From contig JAIWNE010000178.1 of the NCBI GenBank assembly GCA_025331445.1, positions 1 to 44,556 of the forward strand: a DNA stretch of 44,556 nucleotides, in the 5' to 3' direction. Under the pieces are notes generated by a model that did not search any database, had not been told where the DNA came from, and was given only the letters and a program-made list of their open reading frames with translations. Source of the DNA: Blakeslea trispora. Taxonomy: Eukaryota; Mucoromycota; Mucoromycetes; Mucorales; Choanephoraceae. This document shows, piece by piece, positions 12,301 to 22,890 of the stretch. A program made the translations under genes and the position numbers. The first letter of the stretch is position 1, and every line of letters starts with the position of its first letter.

Positions 12301-13048
12301 GGTTATTATACCATGAAGGTCAGTGCGGTTGCACTCTCCAAAATCTTCCTCTCAAGCGATCCTAGACTCTTGAACATCACTGTAAAAGGTGACATTGTTG
12401 TTAACCCTAATGGTAAGCAAGTTTTTCATTTTTCTCTCTTCTTCTAAAAGACCAACACACACACTTTCTCTATTGATGATTAGCTGGTATTGTCACACGT
12501 TCTAGATCTAAACGCAGTAAGTAAAGAAAAATTTCTGATACACAGCAAACACATCCTAAATAGGACAAAACAATAGATCCTGATCAATACACTGCCATCT
12601 CATTACCCGCAAAAATTGTCAAGCTTTTGGTTGCTGATGCTACCACTGCTTATATGAACGAACAAGCACCCATTGAAGATGCAGAATCAGTTGATGATGA
12701 AACTGGTGACTGGGAGGATGTCGATGATGAGCCTTTCTCTGCTCGTATCAACTTATTATCTGGTATGTTATAAAGAGAGAGAGAGAGAGAGAGAGAGAGT
12801 AAGGATGGATTGTCTCATGCTTTGTCTGTGATACATTAGACATGTTGGCTCAAGTCAATGATAACGATGATGAAGAAGACAACCCAGAATTGAAGAACGA
12901 TCCTATCTATCAAACAGACATGAAGGTCTATTTGACTGATTTCTTCCGCAACTGTACTACACATAATATCAATAACTTTAATGAAATCTGTCAAGCTCAA
13001 CTTAATCTTGAAGAAAAGCAAACACTGGAATACATTCTCCGTCAATAA
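9388..13048 (+). CDS. KAP114: Importin-9 / karyopherin Kap114
   Basis: Ten exons (9388-9490, 9548-9609, 9703-9792, 9855-10148, 10204-11113, 11178-11698, 11755-12412, 12484-12516, 12577-12762, 12840-13048) give 1021 aa, the usual size of this importin-beta family member. It imports histones H2A-H2B and TBP through the nuclear pore. The N-terminal HEAT repeats include LAALTLKTYVTTHW and the conserved HDDFPEDWPNLFDIL block. The C-terminus has the family's acidic loop (DDETGDWEDVDDEPF, NDDEEDNPEL) and then DPIYQTDMKVYLTDFF. The second intron (9610-9702) has AT-AC ends and U12-type signals. One exon is only 33 nt. The intron at 12763-12839 carries an (AG)n run. Confidence 0.94.
9610..9702 (+). other. 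Probable U12-type AT-AC intron in KAP114
   Basis: The intron begins ATATCCTTTT, which matches the minor-spliceosome 5' splice consensus, and has TGCCTTAAC, one base off the U12 branch consensus TTCCTTAAC, about 20 nt before its AC end at 9701-9702. Joining CAA (9607-9609) to TTA (9703) gives RQLAALTLK, which agrees with importin-9 proteins (RQLA...). Ending the intron at the nearby TTAG instead leads straight to a TGA in the frame set by CAA. Confidence 0.85.
12774..12799. repeat. (AG)n microsatellite in a KAP114 intron
   Basis: Thirteen uninterrupted AG units follow the donor of the last KAP114 intron. It is non-coding. Confidence 0.95.
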
Positions 13049-13857
13049 TAATAAAACTCTTTTCTCTTATTCTTTTATCAAGGCTATCTTTGACAATGTA
13101 GATTCTCTTGCATAAAGCATGGTATAAAGTATTTAAAATAGACAGTAGTTGCATAAAACAAAGAATAATGACTGGTTTTGTTTTTGATTCGCAACACAAA
13201 GGATACAATATCGCTTTAAAGCAAACAAGAACAAAGTTGGTAGAAAAAAAGAGTATTCTTTAACCATAAGAATGGGATGGGTGAGACCAGAGACATGCAT
13301 AGAGATAATGGAGAAACAACATTTGAATATCTTGACTTGAATATTTATTGTAGTATATTACTCGAAACTAACAAAAATGTCAGACAATAAAAGACCGTTT
13401 GTCAAATTCACCTGGAGGTCTGGAAGAAAGGGTATGACTTGCTTTGAAACGATACTTTACTAGAATTGATTGAATTGCTATAGATACATGACAACAGGAG
13501 TCCTATCATAGTCTTTGATGCGAGAAGGAGAGACTCTTTACTCCTAAAGAGATTGCATAATTTCATTCCTCTTTCTCTCTGGCCAATGGATGTATGTCTG
13601 GCCTAATTAGTATAAAACCATTGAAACAGCCCAATTAAGGCTATGCAAGTCACGTCTTCATTTTTATTATTTTTCTTTTTTACAATTTTTTTTTTTTATT
13701 TACCCTAAAAGAAAGAGCATTTTACACGCATATTTTTTTTTACTTGTTAGTGTACTCCTTCCCTCATTCTTTCCTCTCTCTCCCTCTCTCTCTTTTTCTA
13801 AACCGAATTAGACAGAGTTTGTTCTTCATCATATTGACATAAAATAATTTAAATAGA
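13049..13857. other. Intergenic between KAP114 and the FG nucleoporin
   Basis: No gene seen. The proximal part is the KAP114 3' region. The distal 200 bases are T-rich and CT-rich (13660-13800), as expected of a promoter and leader for the nucleoporin gene. Small ORFs on the minus strand at 13002-13208 have no motif. Confidence 0.5.
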
Positions 13858-16800
13858 ATGAGGTAAGAAAACAAAAAATTCACGACGCGTTCTTTACTCT
13901 ATACTTACTTTGCTTTTAATAGTAATCCTCCTCGCGACAGGCCCATCGCTCAACCAAGACGTCGTCTTCCGAGACAAGGCTCAACCAATTCTGTTGGAAG
14001 TAGTGGAAGTGGTCCTAGCCCTCTTGCTGGATTCACCTTTACACCTCAAGTTCCACAAACTGACTGGAACACTTCAGCTAGTTTCAGTATCATGGTCAAT
14101 AATCCTCCACAACAACAACAACAGCAGCAGCAACAACAACAACAACAAAGGTTTGGAGGATTCGGTCAACCACCCACAAGTACACAACCTACATCGAATC
14201 CTCAACCAGCATTTGGAGGATTTGGTACTCCTTCTACCACCACCAATACAGCCTCTTTTGGTAGCTTCGGCTCTAGTGGAAGCACAGGCAATGCAGGTAA
14301 CGCATTTACGTTTGGTGCAGCATCAGGTCAGAACAGCAGCAGTGGATTTGGATTCGATCGATCTGCTCAACTTATGCGTACACAACAAGCTGAAAACGAT
14401 ACCAGTATGGATTCTGAAGAGGATCATGCTCAATCGCAAAAGCCAGCATTTGGAGGTTTCAGTTTCAACAATCCAACCACTACATCATCCGCCACTGCAA
14501 CTACTACAGCAGCAACAGAAGCACCTGCTTCAAGTGGATTTACATTTGGTACACCATCCACAACAACAGCAACAACAACAACAACAACAACAACAACAGC
14601 AACCACTTCAAACCCATTGCCTGCCTTTTCTTTTGGCACCAGTAACACAGCACAAGCGACCAGTAAACCTTTTTCGTTTGGTACAACCACTTCTTCAGAG
14701 AATAAGGCATCCACTTCAGCATTTGGTGCTACTTCAACTCCTTTTGCTGGTTTTGGAACACCTGCTACTACAGAAGCCACAACAGCAGAGAAACAGCCCT
14801 CTGGGTTCAGTGAATTTGGAAAGCCTATGCCACCAGACAATTCAACTGAAAAACTTGGATCATCTAGCCAATCTGTATTTGGAGGAGGGTTAAGTTCGAC
14901 ACCTTCTTTCAGCTTTGGATTATCTAAGCCAGTGACAAGTTCAACAGACCCAACAGAGAAACCACCCTTAATCTTTGGTGCATCAAAACAAGAACAAGAG
15001 AAGAAAACAGTCCCTGTGGTAGAAACTCCTTCAGAAGCCAGCAGCCCTTCTTCTACTGTTGTCAACATCGCTAGCCCTGTGCCTCCTGTTTCTACTGTAG
15101 AAATTGAGACTGTTAGCTCAGACGAGGATAAAGAAAAGACAGTTGAAGGAAAGAGTTCATCTGATTTGACAAATAAAGACGATACCAAGGAAGAGAAAGA
15201 GATTGTTATTGATACCACGAGCACAGCTAATCCTTCCTCATCTCCTGCTGAGACAAAGAAGAGCATGCCAACCTTTTCATTCGGTACTTCTACTACCAGT
15301 GCATCACCCTTTGCCACAGATAAACCTTCTACTTCTTCTTTGACAAGTGGTGCTAATACAAGCAAGCCTTCTCCTTTTAGTGTCATTGGTGCCTCTACTG
15401 GCGATAAACCATCTCCCTTTGGTGCTGCTTCCACAGGTAAACCTTCACCATTTGGCACTTCTACTGATAAGCCATCTCCCTTTGGCACTCCTAGTGATAA
15501 GCCTTCACCATTTGGCACTTCTACTACTACTGCTACTACTACCACAACGAAGCCCTCACCATTTGGCGTGACATCGAGTGATAAGCCTTCACCATTCGGT
15601 GTTGCCTCCACTGACAAGCCATCACCATTCGGATCTACAACAAAAACTGCAGCAGACAACTCTGGTAATGCAACAAGTACACCCTCGTTTAGTTTTGGTA
15701 CACCAACAACAGTAGCGGCTAGCTCTACAAAGAAAAGACAGTTGGATAGTGGTGACAGTGATAATGGTCGTTCAGAAGAAGGCAGCCAAGCAAAAAAACC
15801 ATTTACATTTGGCCTACCATCCACCGGCACAACCTCTGACAAGCCTCCTGCTTCTTTCTCATTTGATAAACCTTCAACCACTGACAAGCCTACATTCAGC
15901 TTTGGTGCACCTGCTACATCCGCAACAAGCTCCGCAACTGAAAAGCCTGCATACAGCTTTGGCGCACCTTTTGCACCTAAAGAAGATAAACCTTCATTTA
16001 GCTTCGGTACGCCAGCACCAACAGCAGCAGCTAGCTCTACAAAGAAAAGACAGTTGGATAGTGGTGACAGTGATAATGGTCGTTCAGAGGAAGGTAGTCA
16101 AACAAAAAAGCCATTTACATTCGGTTTATCATCCACCGGCACAACCTCCGATAAGCCCGCCGCTACCTTCTCATTTGGTCAAACTGACAAACAGGATACT
16201 CCTAAATCCTTCACCTTTGGAACTTCTGCTTCTACTGAAAAGAAGGACAAGTCAACAACACCCGTGTTTACATTCGGTAGCAGCTCTGATAAAAAGAAAG
16301 ATGAGGTGGACAGTAATGATAAACCCACAAAGTCTATATCATCTTTCAGTTTTGGTGCTCCACCTGCTAAAACAACCACAACAAAAGAGACGGATACAGA
16401 TGCAGCTAAACCTTTCACTAGCTCAAATACCAATACAAGTAATGTTATTAAAGAAGATGCAGCAAAGTCAGATGCCAATTCAAGTAAGATGCCCACATTT
16501 AGTTTTGGCAAGCCTGAAAAGGGAAAACAGAAGGAAACAGCAAAAACAGATACCACCAGTAGCACAGAAAAAGACACATCCACATCAGATAAAGCACCCT
16601 CTTTGTTTGGTGCATCAAAAGATGAGGATACATCGAAACTTACTTCTGGAAAGCACGTCACATTCAACTTATCCTCTGATGCATCATCGTCAACATCTTC
16701 TACACCCAAGGGTAGTGCTGCTATTGCCTTTAGTAAAACAGGTAGCACAGATGAAGCTAGCTCGAATGAAAAATCAACGGGTCTTTCTTTAAAACCCTCC

Positions 16801-17589
16801 TCTAGTTTAAAAACCACTTTAGATTTACGTCCAGTAGAAACCACAGGCACATCCAGGTAAGAAGAAATGAAGGTAGATAGGTCAAGCATTGTACTTATTC
16901 TTTTAATAGCTCTACACCTGCTTACCAAACCACCTTAAAATCCGACATTACTGAGCCTAACCAAATCACATACAAGACTCGCTTTTGGGAGTTACCAGAC
17001 AATGCTCGCAATGAACTTGCCATCTTTGCTCATTTCATGTCTGAGCAAACCGACAAACAAGAAAGAATTGCTGAACAACTCAAATCTTCATTTGGTCCAA
17101 CCTTAAGTCAAATTCATACCAATGCAATTGCCTTAAATACCGTAAAGTCCTCTTTTTCTTTTATTGCTATTCTCTGAACTTATTTTGTCTGTATAGGATG
17201 CCATTACTTTGGGAGAAAGCTTAGAAGCTCAAAGTGAGTCTTTAGATGAATTCATTCTTCAGAACAAGAAACGACGACTGAATGCTGTGTCTGCTGGCAA
17301 AGTACAAGAACAAGATGTCAAGAGCTGGCGTTCATTAGGGGCCAAAGAAAACTGGAATTTCTTTGCTGACACTGTATCTGAAATGGAACATCGTGTCACC
17401 TCTTTGTCTCAACAGATTGATCGTATGGATGAAGCTATTGTTGGTCTACAGAATCAGACAAAATTCACCCCTGAATCCATCGGTCGCACCATCACCAAAC
17501 AACGTAGAATCCTTGTGTCTTTAGCAGGCAAAGTGGCTCAAATTCATGAAGATGCTGTTCGCTTGACGAAAAGAAAGAAACTTAACTAA
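13858..17589 (+). CDS. NUP58: FG-repeat nucleoporin of the Nup58/Nup49 type
   Basis: Four exons (13858-13862, 13923-16856, 16910-17141, 17197-17589) give 1187 aa. The first coding exon is just ATGAG. Residues ~60-990 are a low-complexity FG domain with poly-Gln, SFSFG/FTFG motifs and eight KPSPF units. The C-terminal ~210 residues form coiled coils (FWELPDNARNELAIFAHFM, then KFTPESIGRTITKQRRILVSLAGKVAQIHEDAVRL). That last helix resembles the end of metazoan Nup58, so I place it in the central-channel Nup62/Nsp1 complex as the Nup58/Nup49 subunit. The FG part would bind karyopherins such as the neighbouring Kap114. It is longer than usual for Nup49/Nup58, because the FG region has expanded by repeat duplication. 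Assignment to the exact subunit is an inference. Confidence 0.85.
14110..14148 (+). repeat. CAA/CAG repeat encoding 13 glutamines
   Basis: An in-frame mixed CAA/CAG run near the N-terminus of the nucleoporin encodes Gln x13. A second CAN/ACA run at about 14563-14603 encodes poly-Thr. Both are likely length-variable. Confidence 0.95.
15361..15640 (+). repeat. KPSPF(G) repeat block
   Basis: Eight KPSPF units, mostly DKPSPFG, lie within about 280 bases and share near-identical codons, separated by Thr/Ser spacers. This marks a recently expanded SPFG-type FG block in the nucleoporin. Confidence 0.95.
15718..16180 (+). repeat. ~150-bp internal duplication in the nucleoporin
   Basis: The segment 15718-15868 recurs at 16030-16180 (offset 312). 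The first ~70 bases are identical; the rest differs mainly at third positions. Each copy encodes STKKRQLDSGDSDNGRSEEG followed by KKPFTFGL and STGTTSDKP, a charged linker with a bipartite-NLS-like pair of basic clusters inside the FG domain. Confidence 0.95.
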
Positions 17590-17941
17590 GTTCAGCAATC
17601 CCTTTAAGACAGTAATAATAAAACATATATAAGTTATTTTGACTAATCCATCAATTCTTATTTATCCATTTCGCCATGTAAATCAATCAGCCCCTTCCAT
17701 TAGATAAAGCAGATAGTTTTATTTGACCTTGAGCATATGGCTCATAAAGAGTTTGGGGTATTTTGGTTTTTCTTTCGCTTTCCAATGCATACTTGATTCG
17801 GGTTTGCCTATCTAGCTAGCTTCATAGTACAATGCGCATGATACCTTACAAAGATGCTTCTCTAAAGAGCAAAAGTCCGATAATCAAGCCTTTATTTTCA
17901 ACAGTTTTATTTTTATTCTAATTTTTTTTGCAGGTAACTTG
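17590..17941. other. Intergenic between nucleoporin and MRM2
   Basis: No gene seen. TTTTTTGCAG just before 17935 resembles an intron acceptor, so MRM2 may have a leader intron. Confidence 0.5.
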
Positions 17942-18662
17942 ATGATTGTCTTACCTCTATGTCGCCTCTATTCTACTTCTTCTAAAAAATGGATGACTCG
18001 CCAAGCTCGAGATCCTTATTGCAAACTAGCGAAAGCAAACCAATACCGAGCACGTAGTGCGTTCAAGCTAATTCAGATCAACGACAAGTACAAACTGATC
18101 AAACGCAACCATGTCGTGGTAGACTGTGGTGCTGCACCAGGTGGTTGGACACAGGTGGCTGCTGAGCGAGTCTCTTCTAGAGGACTGGTGATTGGTATTG
18201 ATCTGTTACCGATCGATCCTATTCCCAATGCTCATCTGATTCAAGGCAACTTTATGCAACTCAAGACACAACAGACGATCCACCAGATCCTTCAAGATCG
18301 ACCTGTCCATCTTGTGTGTTCGGATATGGCACCGAGCTTTAGTGGACACCATGTAGCTGATCATGCTCGATCGATGGAGTTGTGTGAATCGGCACTTGTA
18401 TTTGCTGAAAAAGTGTTGACACCGGGTGGATCGTTTGTAGCCAAGGTAGAAAAAAAAGAAGATGAAAAGCTTGTGTGATCTGAATTCTCATTTCTTTAAT
18501 CAGTTTTTGATGGGAGGAACAGAACATGAATTCCGAAAGAAATTACAGACTGTGTTTGAGAAAGTAAAGACGGAAAAACCAGATGCATCCCGAAAGCAAT
18601 CTACAGAAGGGTTTTTTGTGGCTATGGGATATAGGCCTGATATACCAAAACAAGAAGAATAA
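17942..18662 (+). CDS. MRM2: Mitochondrial 2'-O-ribose rRNA methyltransferase (FtsJ/Mrm2)
   Basis: Two exons (17942-18445, 18504-18662) give 220 aa. This is an RrmJ/FtsJ-family SAM-dependent enzyme. The N-terminus MIVLPLCRLYSTSSKKW looks like a mitochondrial presequence, which points to Mrm2 (large mitochondrial rRNA) rather than the nucleolar Spb1 or tRNA Trm7. The fold begins RARSAFKLIQINDKY, then the SAM loop VVDCGAAPGGWTQVAAE. The K-D-K-E catalytic tetrad is visible as K in AFKL, D in CSDMAPS, K in FVAK (the last codon before the intron) and E in STEGFFVA. The 58-nt intron contains in-frame stops. Confidence 0.92.
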
Positions 18663-19196
18663 GCCAATGCTTGTTTATGTCGTAGTTTATACCAAGACTT
18701 AGGATCCTATCTTTTGGTTTATCTGGATGAAATGAATTGCATAATGTCTATAGTGCTTGGTCTTGTAAGCCTTTGGGGTTAATGTAGCAGGCTATTTACT
18801 CAAGAACATATTCCGGTAGTAACTAGAATATAATAAACTAGTGATATACTTGATCAACAAATATTTAAAAAAAAAAGAGAGAGAGAAAAGAAAAGCGTTA
18901 TTCAACCATGGCATTCTCTCCACCATTCACCGGTTTAGTGACGATAAGCATAAATTGTTATGAGGCCTCACACATGCTCACTCTGTTTTCAAGCTCCTAA
19001 CGTGGAGGAGAAATCAAACAATAATGATAGCAATAAAGAATAAATCATTTTATTTATTTTGCCAGTTCCATACTCATGCAAATGAATTGACGAGTCCTTT
19101 CATTAGACCAAGTAAATCATGGCAGCAAAGAGCGTTATTGATCGCATAGTTCATACACAACAAAGGAGGAGCCTTTGGATTCACAAATAGGACATA
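18663..19196. other. Convergent 3' region between MRM2 and HEI10
   Basis: No gene, RNA or notable repeat seen. It is AT-rich and presumably holds both 3' ends. Confidence 0.5.
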
Positions 19197-20462
19197 TTAT
19201 AGGTCCATAGGTTGGTCGGGGGCTCGCATTGATCTTCGAGACGATGGAGAGCGATGTTTGTGCATAGGATAGATAGTATTTGTAGGAGAAGGAATACGAG
19301 AAGGTCGACTTTTCCTTACATGTTGTTGATTGTAGATAGAATCACCCCCAACAACAGTTGGCATTCTCTCAGTTTTCGAAAGAACATCGCTTTCGTCTAG
19401 GATAATTGTGTGTTGACGTTGTTGTGGCTGTTGTATCTCTTGAAGAGTCGGGTTCATCTTGATGAGGTTATGCGGATGAAAAGGTGCATTTTGAGCTGGA
19501 GGAGGTGCATGGATAAAGCTTTCTTGCATGTTTGAAGTAGCCACCTGTCTTTTGAGTTTTTCATACATTGTCTGTAACTTTTGAAAGTGTTTCGCTTTTT
19601 CATCCAATTTGGCTGCTGCATTCTGGCATTTTGATTTCTCTTGTTCCAATTCCTTTTTCAACTCTTCATATAGAAAAAAAAGGAGGACAACATGCGTTTA
19701 GATTGTCTTGTATTCATTAAGGACATTTTTTTCTTTTACCTGTCTGCTTGTCTTTTTCATCTAATTATTCAAGAAAGAAATAAAAGAAAGTGAATGAATT
19801 AACCAGCAATAAATGAACAATGTCTATTCTCACTCTTGATCACATGATTAAGGTCTCTTACAACCATGTGGAATTTCTCTCTTAATAACTTGTACTTTTC
19901 TTCTAAACTTTTCTGTAGCATTGATCTGTAAAGGATTTCTTGAGAAGTCTGGTATTCATAAAATGCAATAGCTCTTGTACTAATATCCATGATGACTTCA
20001 GGCTTTAGGCCAGCCAGTACTGACTAAAACGCAAGATTAGTTATGCTTTGATCATGTCTTTAGTTTGTTCTCAAAGTTACCGATTTGTATTCTTCAGAAG
20101 GATTTAATTCAGTCAATATAATGTCGTCACTACAAGAAGAGAAAGGTAAGAGCGTTACTCTTGATGTTTATGTCTTCTTGCCTTTGATTTAAACTTGCAT
20201 GGCAAGCAGGGCATATGAGTGATTTTGAAAAGGTACTGTTGGCACATTCAATGCAAAAAATGTCTACAATTGAGTTCAGCATAAGATTGTTGTATCACAC
20301 ACTGTTTGTCATTTACGTGAACAAGAGGTGATACATGCCTGAAGGAATTTAGGCTTCTTTAATTATGACTCGCTATCTTTTTGATTAAATACTTGCCTGT
20401 TTTTCAAAAGAAAACGGCTTTCTACATCTCATTACATTACAATGAATATCTACTTCTGCCAT
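19197..20462 (-). CDS. HEI10: Meiotic crossover RING E3 ligase HEI10 / CCNB1IP1
   Basis: Seven exons (20462-20397, 20338-20317, 20263-20182, 20129-20081, 20023-19834, 19760-19740, 19663-19197) give 298 aa, near the 277 aa of the human protein. The N-terminal RING reads CNVMRC...ITSCSHIFCIEC...LICPAC, aligned step for step with CCNB1IP1. Next come ELNPSEEYKSVLAGLKPE and MDISTRAIAFYEYQ, the family core. A long coiled coil (~110-200) and a basic, Pro/Ser-rich tail (VRKSRPSRIPSPT) follow. In animals and plants this family marks crossover sites on the synaptonemal complex as a SUMO/ubiquitin ligase. Two introns are GC-AG, and one exon is just 21 nt. It lies 67 nt downstream of the TF gene on the same strand. 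Confidence 0.92.
20130..20181 (-). other. GC-AG intron in HEI10 (third intron)
   Basis: The donor is AAAG|GCAAGAAG and the acceptor TTCTTGTAG. Only this joins CHASLNQ to SDDIILTELNPSEEY in frame; the nearby GT (GCAAGTTT) leads to a stop. Confidence 0.8.
20339..20396 (-). other. GC-AG intron in HEI10 (first intron)
   Basis: The donor is ACAG|GCAAGTA and the acceptor CCTTCAG. It preserves the RING spacing FEKQ-ACITSCSHIFC; shifting to the GT three bases inside breaks the frame. Confidence 0.8.
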
Positions 20463-20529
20463 AAAGAAAAAGAATGAAAGAAGAGAAAAAGGAGATAAAA
20501 AAAGAAAAAGAAAAAAACAGATTAGTTCT

Positions 20530-22554
20530 CTATCGCTTTTTTATTAATTTACAAATCGATGTAAATAAAACATCAAACATAATAGCTGGTCCAGGTACAG
20601 GACAAGCTTGATAAAGTTCTGTGAGTGGAATTGAGCTGAATGCTTCAGGTGAAGGAACAAGGGAGAGCATAGAGTAAGGCGATGTGTTAGACTTTAGTCT
20701 ATCAGGCATATCCCAACTCTCTAGTTCTTTCATGAAACTCTCTGCCAGACCATGCAACTGATCAGAGATGTCTCTATCGTTCAACTTTAACAAGGCAATC
20801 AATTTATCCAGAGACCGGATACAGAGCACACTTGAATCTATTGGTAGACAAAGACAAGGTGAGTCACACTAGAGATTGGCTTATCTATCTTAAACCTCCA
20901 TACCACAACAACTGTGTCGAACTTGCTTGCTCTTTTCAATCAAGGCAAGAATGACATGAAATGAATGCTTTACGAGATCCAATGCTCGATTTCTAATCAT
21001 GTAATACGGCAAATTTGTATTCTCTTTTCCTCTCAATTTAGGTGACAATAGTTGTACTTGAATCCCTAAACCAAACAGATGGACTTGCATCATCATCCAT
21101 AGTTTGGGTATTTCATCGCAAGCTTTGACTTGACAGGGCGTAGTGCTGAATGGGTTGGTATGTAATCTTAAATAAGCAGGTAGTGTATGCCACCAATGAA
21201 CAATCATCTGTTCCAACTGTAAAAGGTCTATTAACTGTATTCCCTCCCAATGGTTGAACAAGAGTTGGTTCAAGGTATTGAATTGTGGTAGAGAGTAAAG
21301 GCGGTTCCAATGATTGGTTATTTCCAACAGAAGGCAACTCCTTTTAGACTCTCCCGGTAGAATATCCAGAGGGCAATAGCCTACCGATGGACCCTCTTTA
21401 CCTTCCGCATAATTAATTAATTGCTCTACACCTGTTGATCTTTCATTTCGGCAAATGGATCGATGCACAAGAGCATACTGAATCCGTGTCCTTGTGTCTG
21501 AACAGTTAGCACCTCGTGCATAATCTGGATAAAGTATCTTTAAATGAGCGACAAGTGAAGAAGCAATTCCACTCCATCTGTAGTCCTCATTGTGTCGCAA
21601 GGTAAGCATCATGAAGCTTTGAATGAGCTCAATGGTCATCAATGCCTCAAGTGCTCGGTCTGGATCATCAAAAATTTCCACAAGCTGTCCCATACAAAGC
21701 TCGTAATAGAGTTCGGCCATAGGACGCTTCTCTTCCGTATAAAAGACCTGATGAGCTCTACAGGTTGAGATGGATGCATGCGTACATATAGCCATCGTAA
21801 TTGGATCTTGAAGTGGGTTTTCTAGAGTCTCAAGATGTGTTCGATAAGATGGTTCGTGTAACAAAGGAACGAAATCTTGAAGACAGCAGAAATAGCTATC
21901 CACCAACTGTGTCACAAAGACACTCGGTTGAATGTATTGTGCAAAACCGGTTGAAAAGTGATGGGTGTGAGGTGTTGGTATCGATTTCTGAAAATGATGT
22001 GTGACTATCTTGAATACAGTGTTCATAGCACCTGTCGTTGTTGTCTGAAAGGCAAGTGGAGTATCAAATAGGTGACCAAAGGGTGATATGTAGCGTATAG
22101 AGTAATGCGCATATTGAAGCAAATCCTCGAGGCTCTTTATTTCAGATAGCAAGTGTAGCTTATTTGATGTTTTCTCAAGGTACCATGGTCCTGGTTGCTT
22201 GATCAGTGCCTTTTCTTCAGCTATCTCTGTCTCGAGCAGATGCACTTGTCTTTCGAGATCTCTCATCTGTAAATAAAGAACCTCAAACTGATCATATGTT
22301 AGCATCTCGTCTTCAGTTTCAAGCGAGTCATCGCTCCAGAGTATTTCGATATAGGGAATGCATTCTTTTTTGAGACGATGGCATAGTCTGCAGGGATCTA
22401 ATTCTGATGTCTTTTCACACTTTCTTCGTCTAATCTTGCAATCTACAAACAAGTTGACATTTTTTTTAAAAAAAAACAAATTAAATAAAAAAAAAAAAAA
22501 GACAAGTGATAGGAAAAGAAAAAGATTACATCGACAGGGTTTAGAACGGGTCAT
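20530..22554 (-). CDS. Zn2Cys6 fungal-specific transcription factor
   Basis: Three exons (22554-22530, 22442-20904, 20837-20530) give 623 aa. Splicing out the 87-nt first intron completes the zinc cluster: C-x2-C-x6-C from exon 1 into CRYCKIRRRKC, then EKTSELDP and CRLCHRLKKEC. The unspliced reading destroys it. A dimerisation coiled coil follows (QMRDLERQVHLLETEIAEEKAL). The middle is the fungal transcription-factor domain, with PFGHLFDTP, FVPLLHEPSYRTHLE and DYRWSGIASSLVAHLKILY. It is nuclear and DNA-binding; targets are unknown. It ends 67 bases upstream of HEI10 on the same strand, so readthrough or shared control is possible but unproven. Confidence 0.9.
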
Positions 22555-22890
22555 TTAGATCGAGTCAAGTTTTAAAGAGAATTGTCTTGTCTGAATGAGG
22601 TGGAAAATATGATTTCTAAATTGGGGCTTTAAACCCAACAGAAACGAGAATCCTCTTGTTGCGTACAGTCCTCATTGAGACACAATCTAGATTTGAGTCA
22701 GGAGCAATTGGATTAAAGCGTCAATCCATGGTCAATAGACAAGATGGTGTCTAACTTGATTTAATGCACCCGAATGAGCTATTGTCAATTGCACTCAACT
22801 AAAATAAGGATAGTCACTCACTCAAATCAGATTCTTAAGGCCCCGATCAACTTTACTTGTTTTGCTCCTGGTTTACTCTTTATGTCTGAA
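22555..22890. other. Promoter region of the Zn2Cys6 gene
   Basis: Non-coding upstream DNA between the TF start and the inverted repeat. No motif can be assigned. Confidence 0.4.

Noticed and set aside
14430..15887. 485-codon open frame on the minus strand across the nucleoporin
   Set aside because: It is the antisense shadow of a repetitive FG domain with strong codon bias; its product is simple Val/Gly/Glu-rich sequence with no domain.
15749..16792. 347-codon alternative plus-strand frame in the nucleoporin
   Set aside because: Out-of-frame reading of the same repeats, rich in Gln/Leu/His; no gene features.
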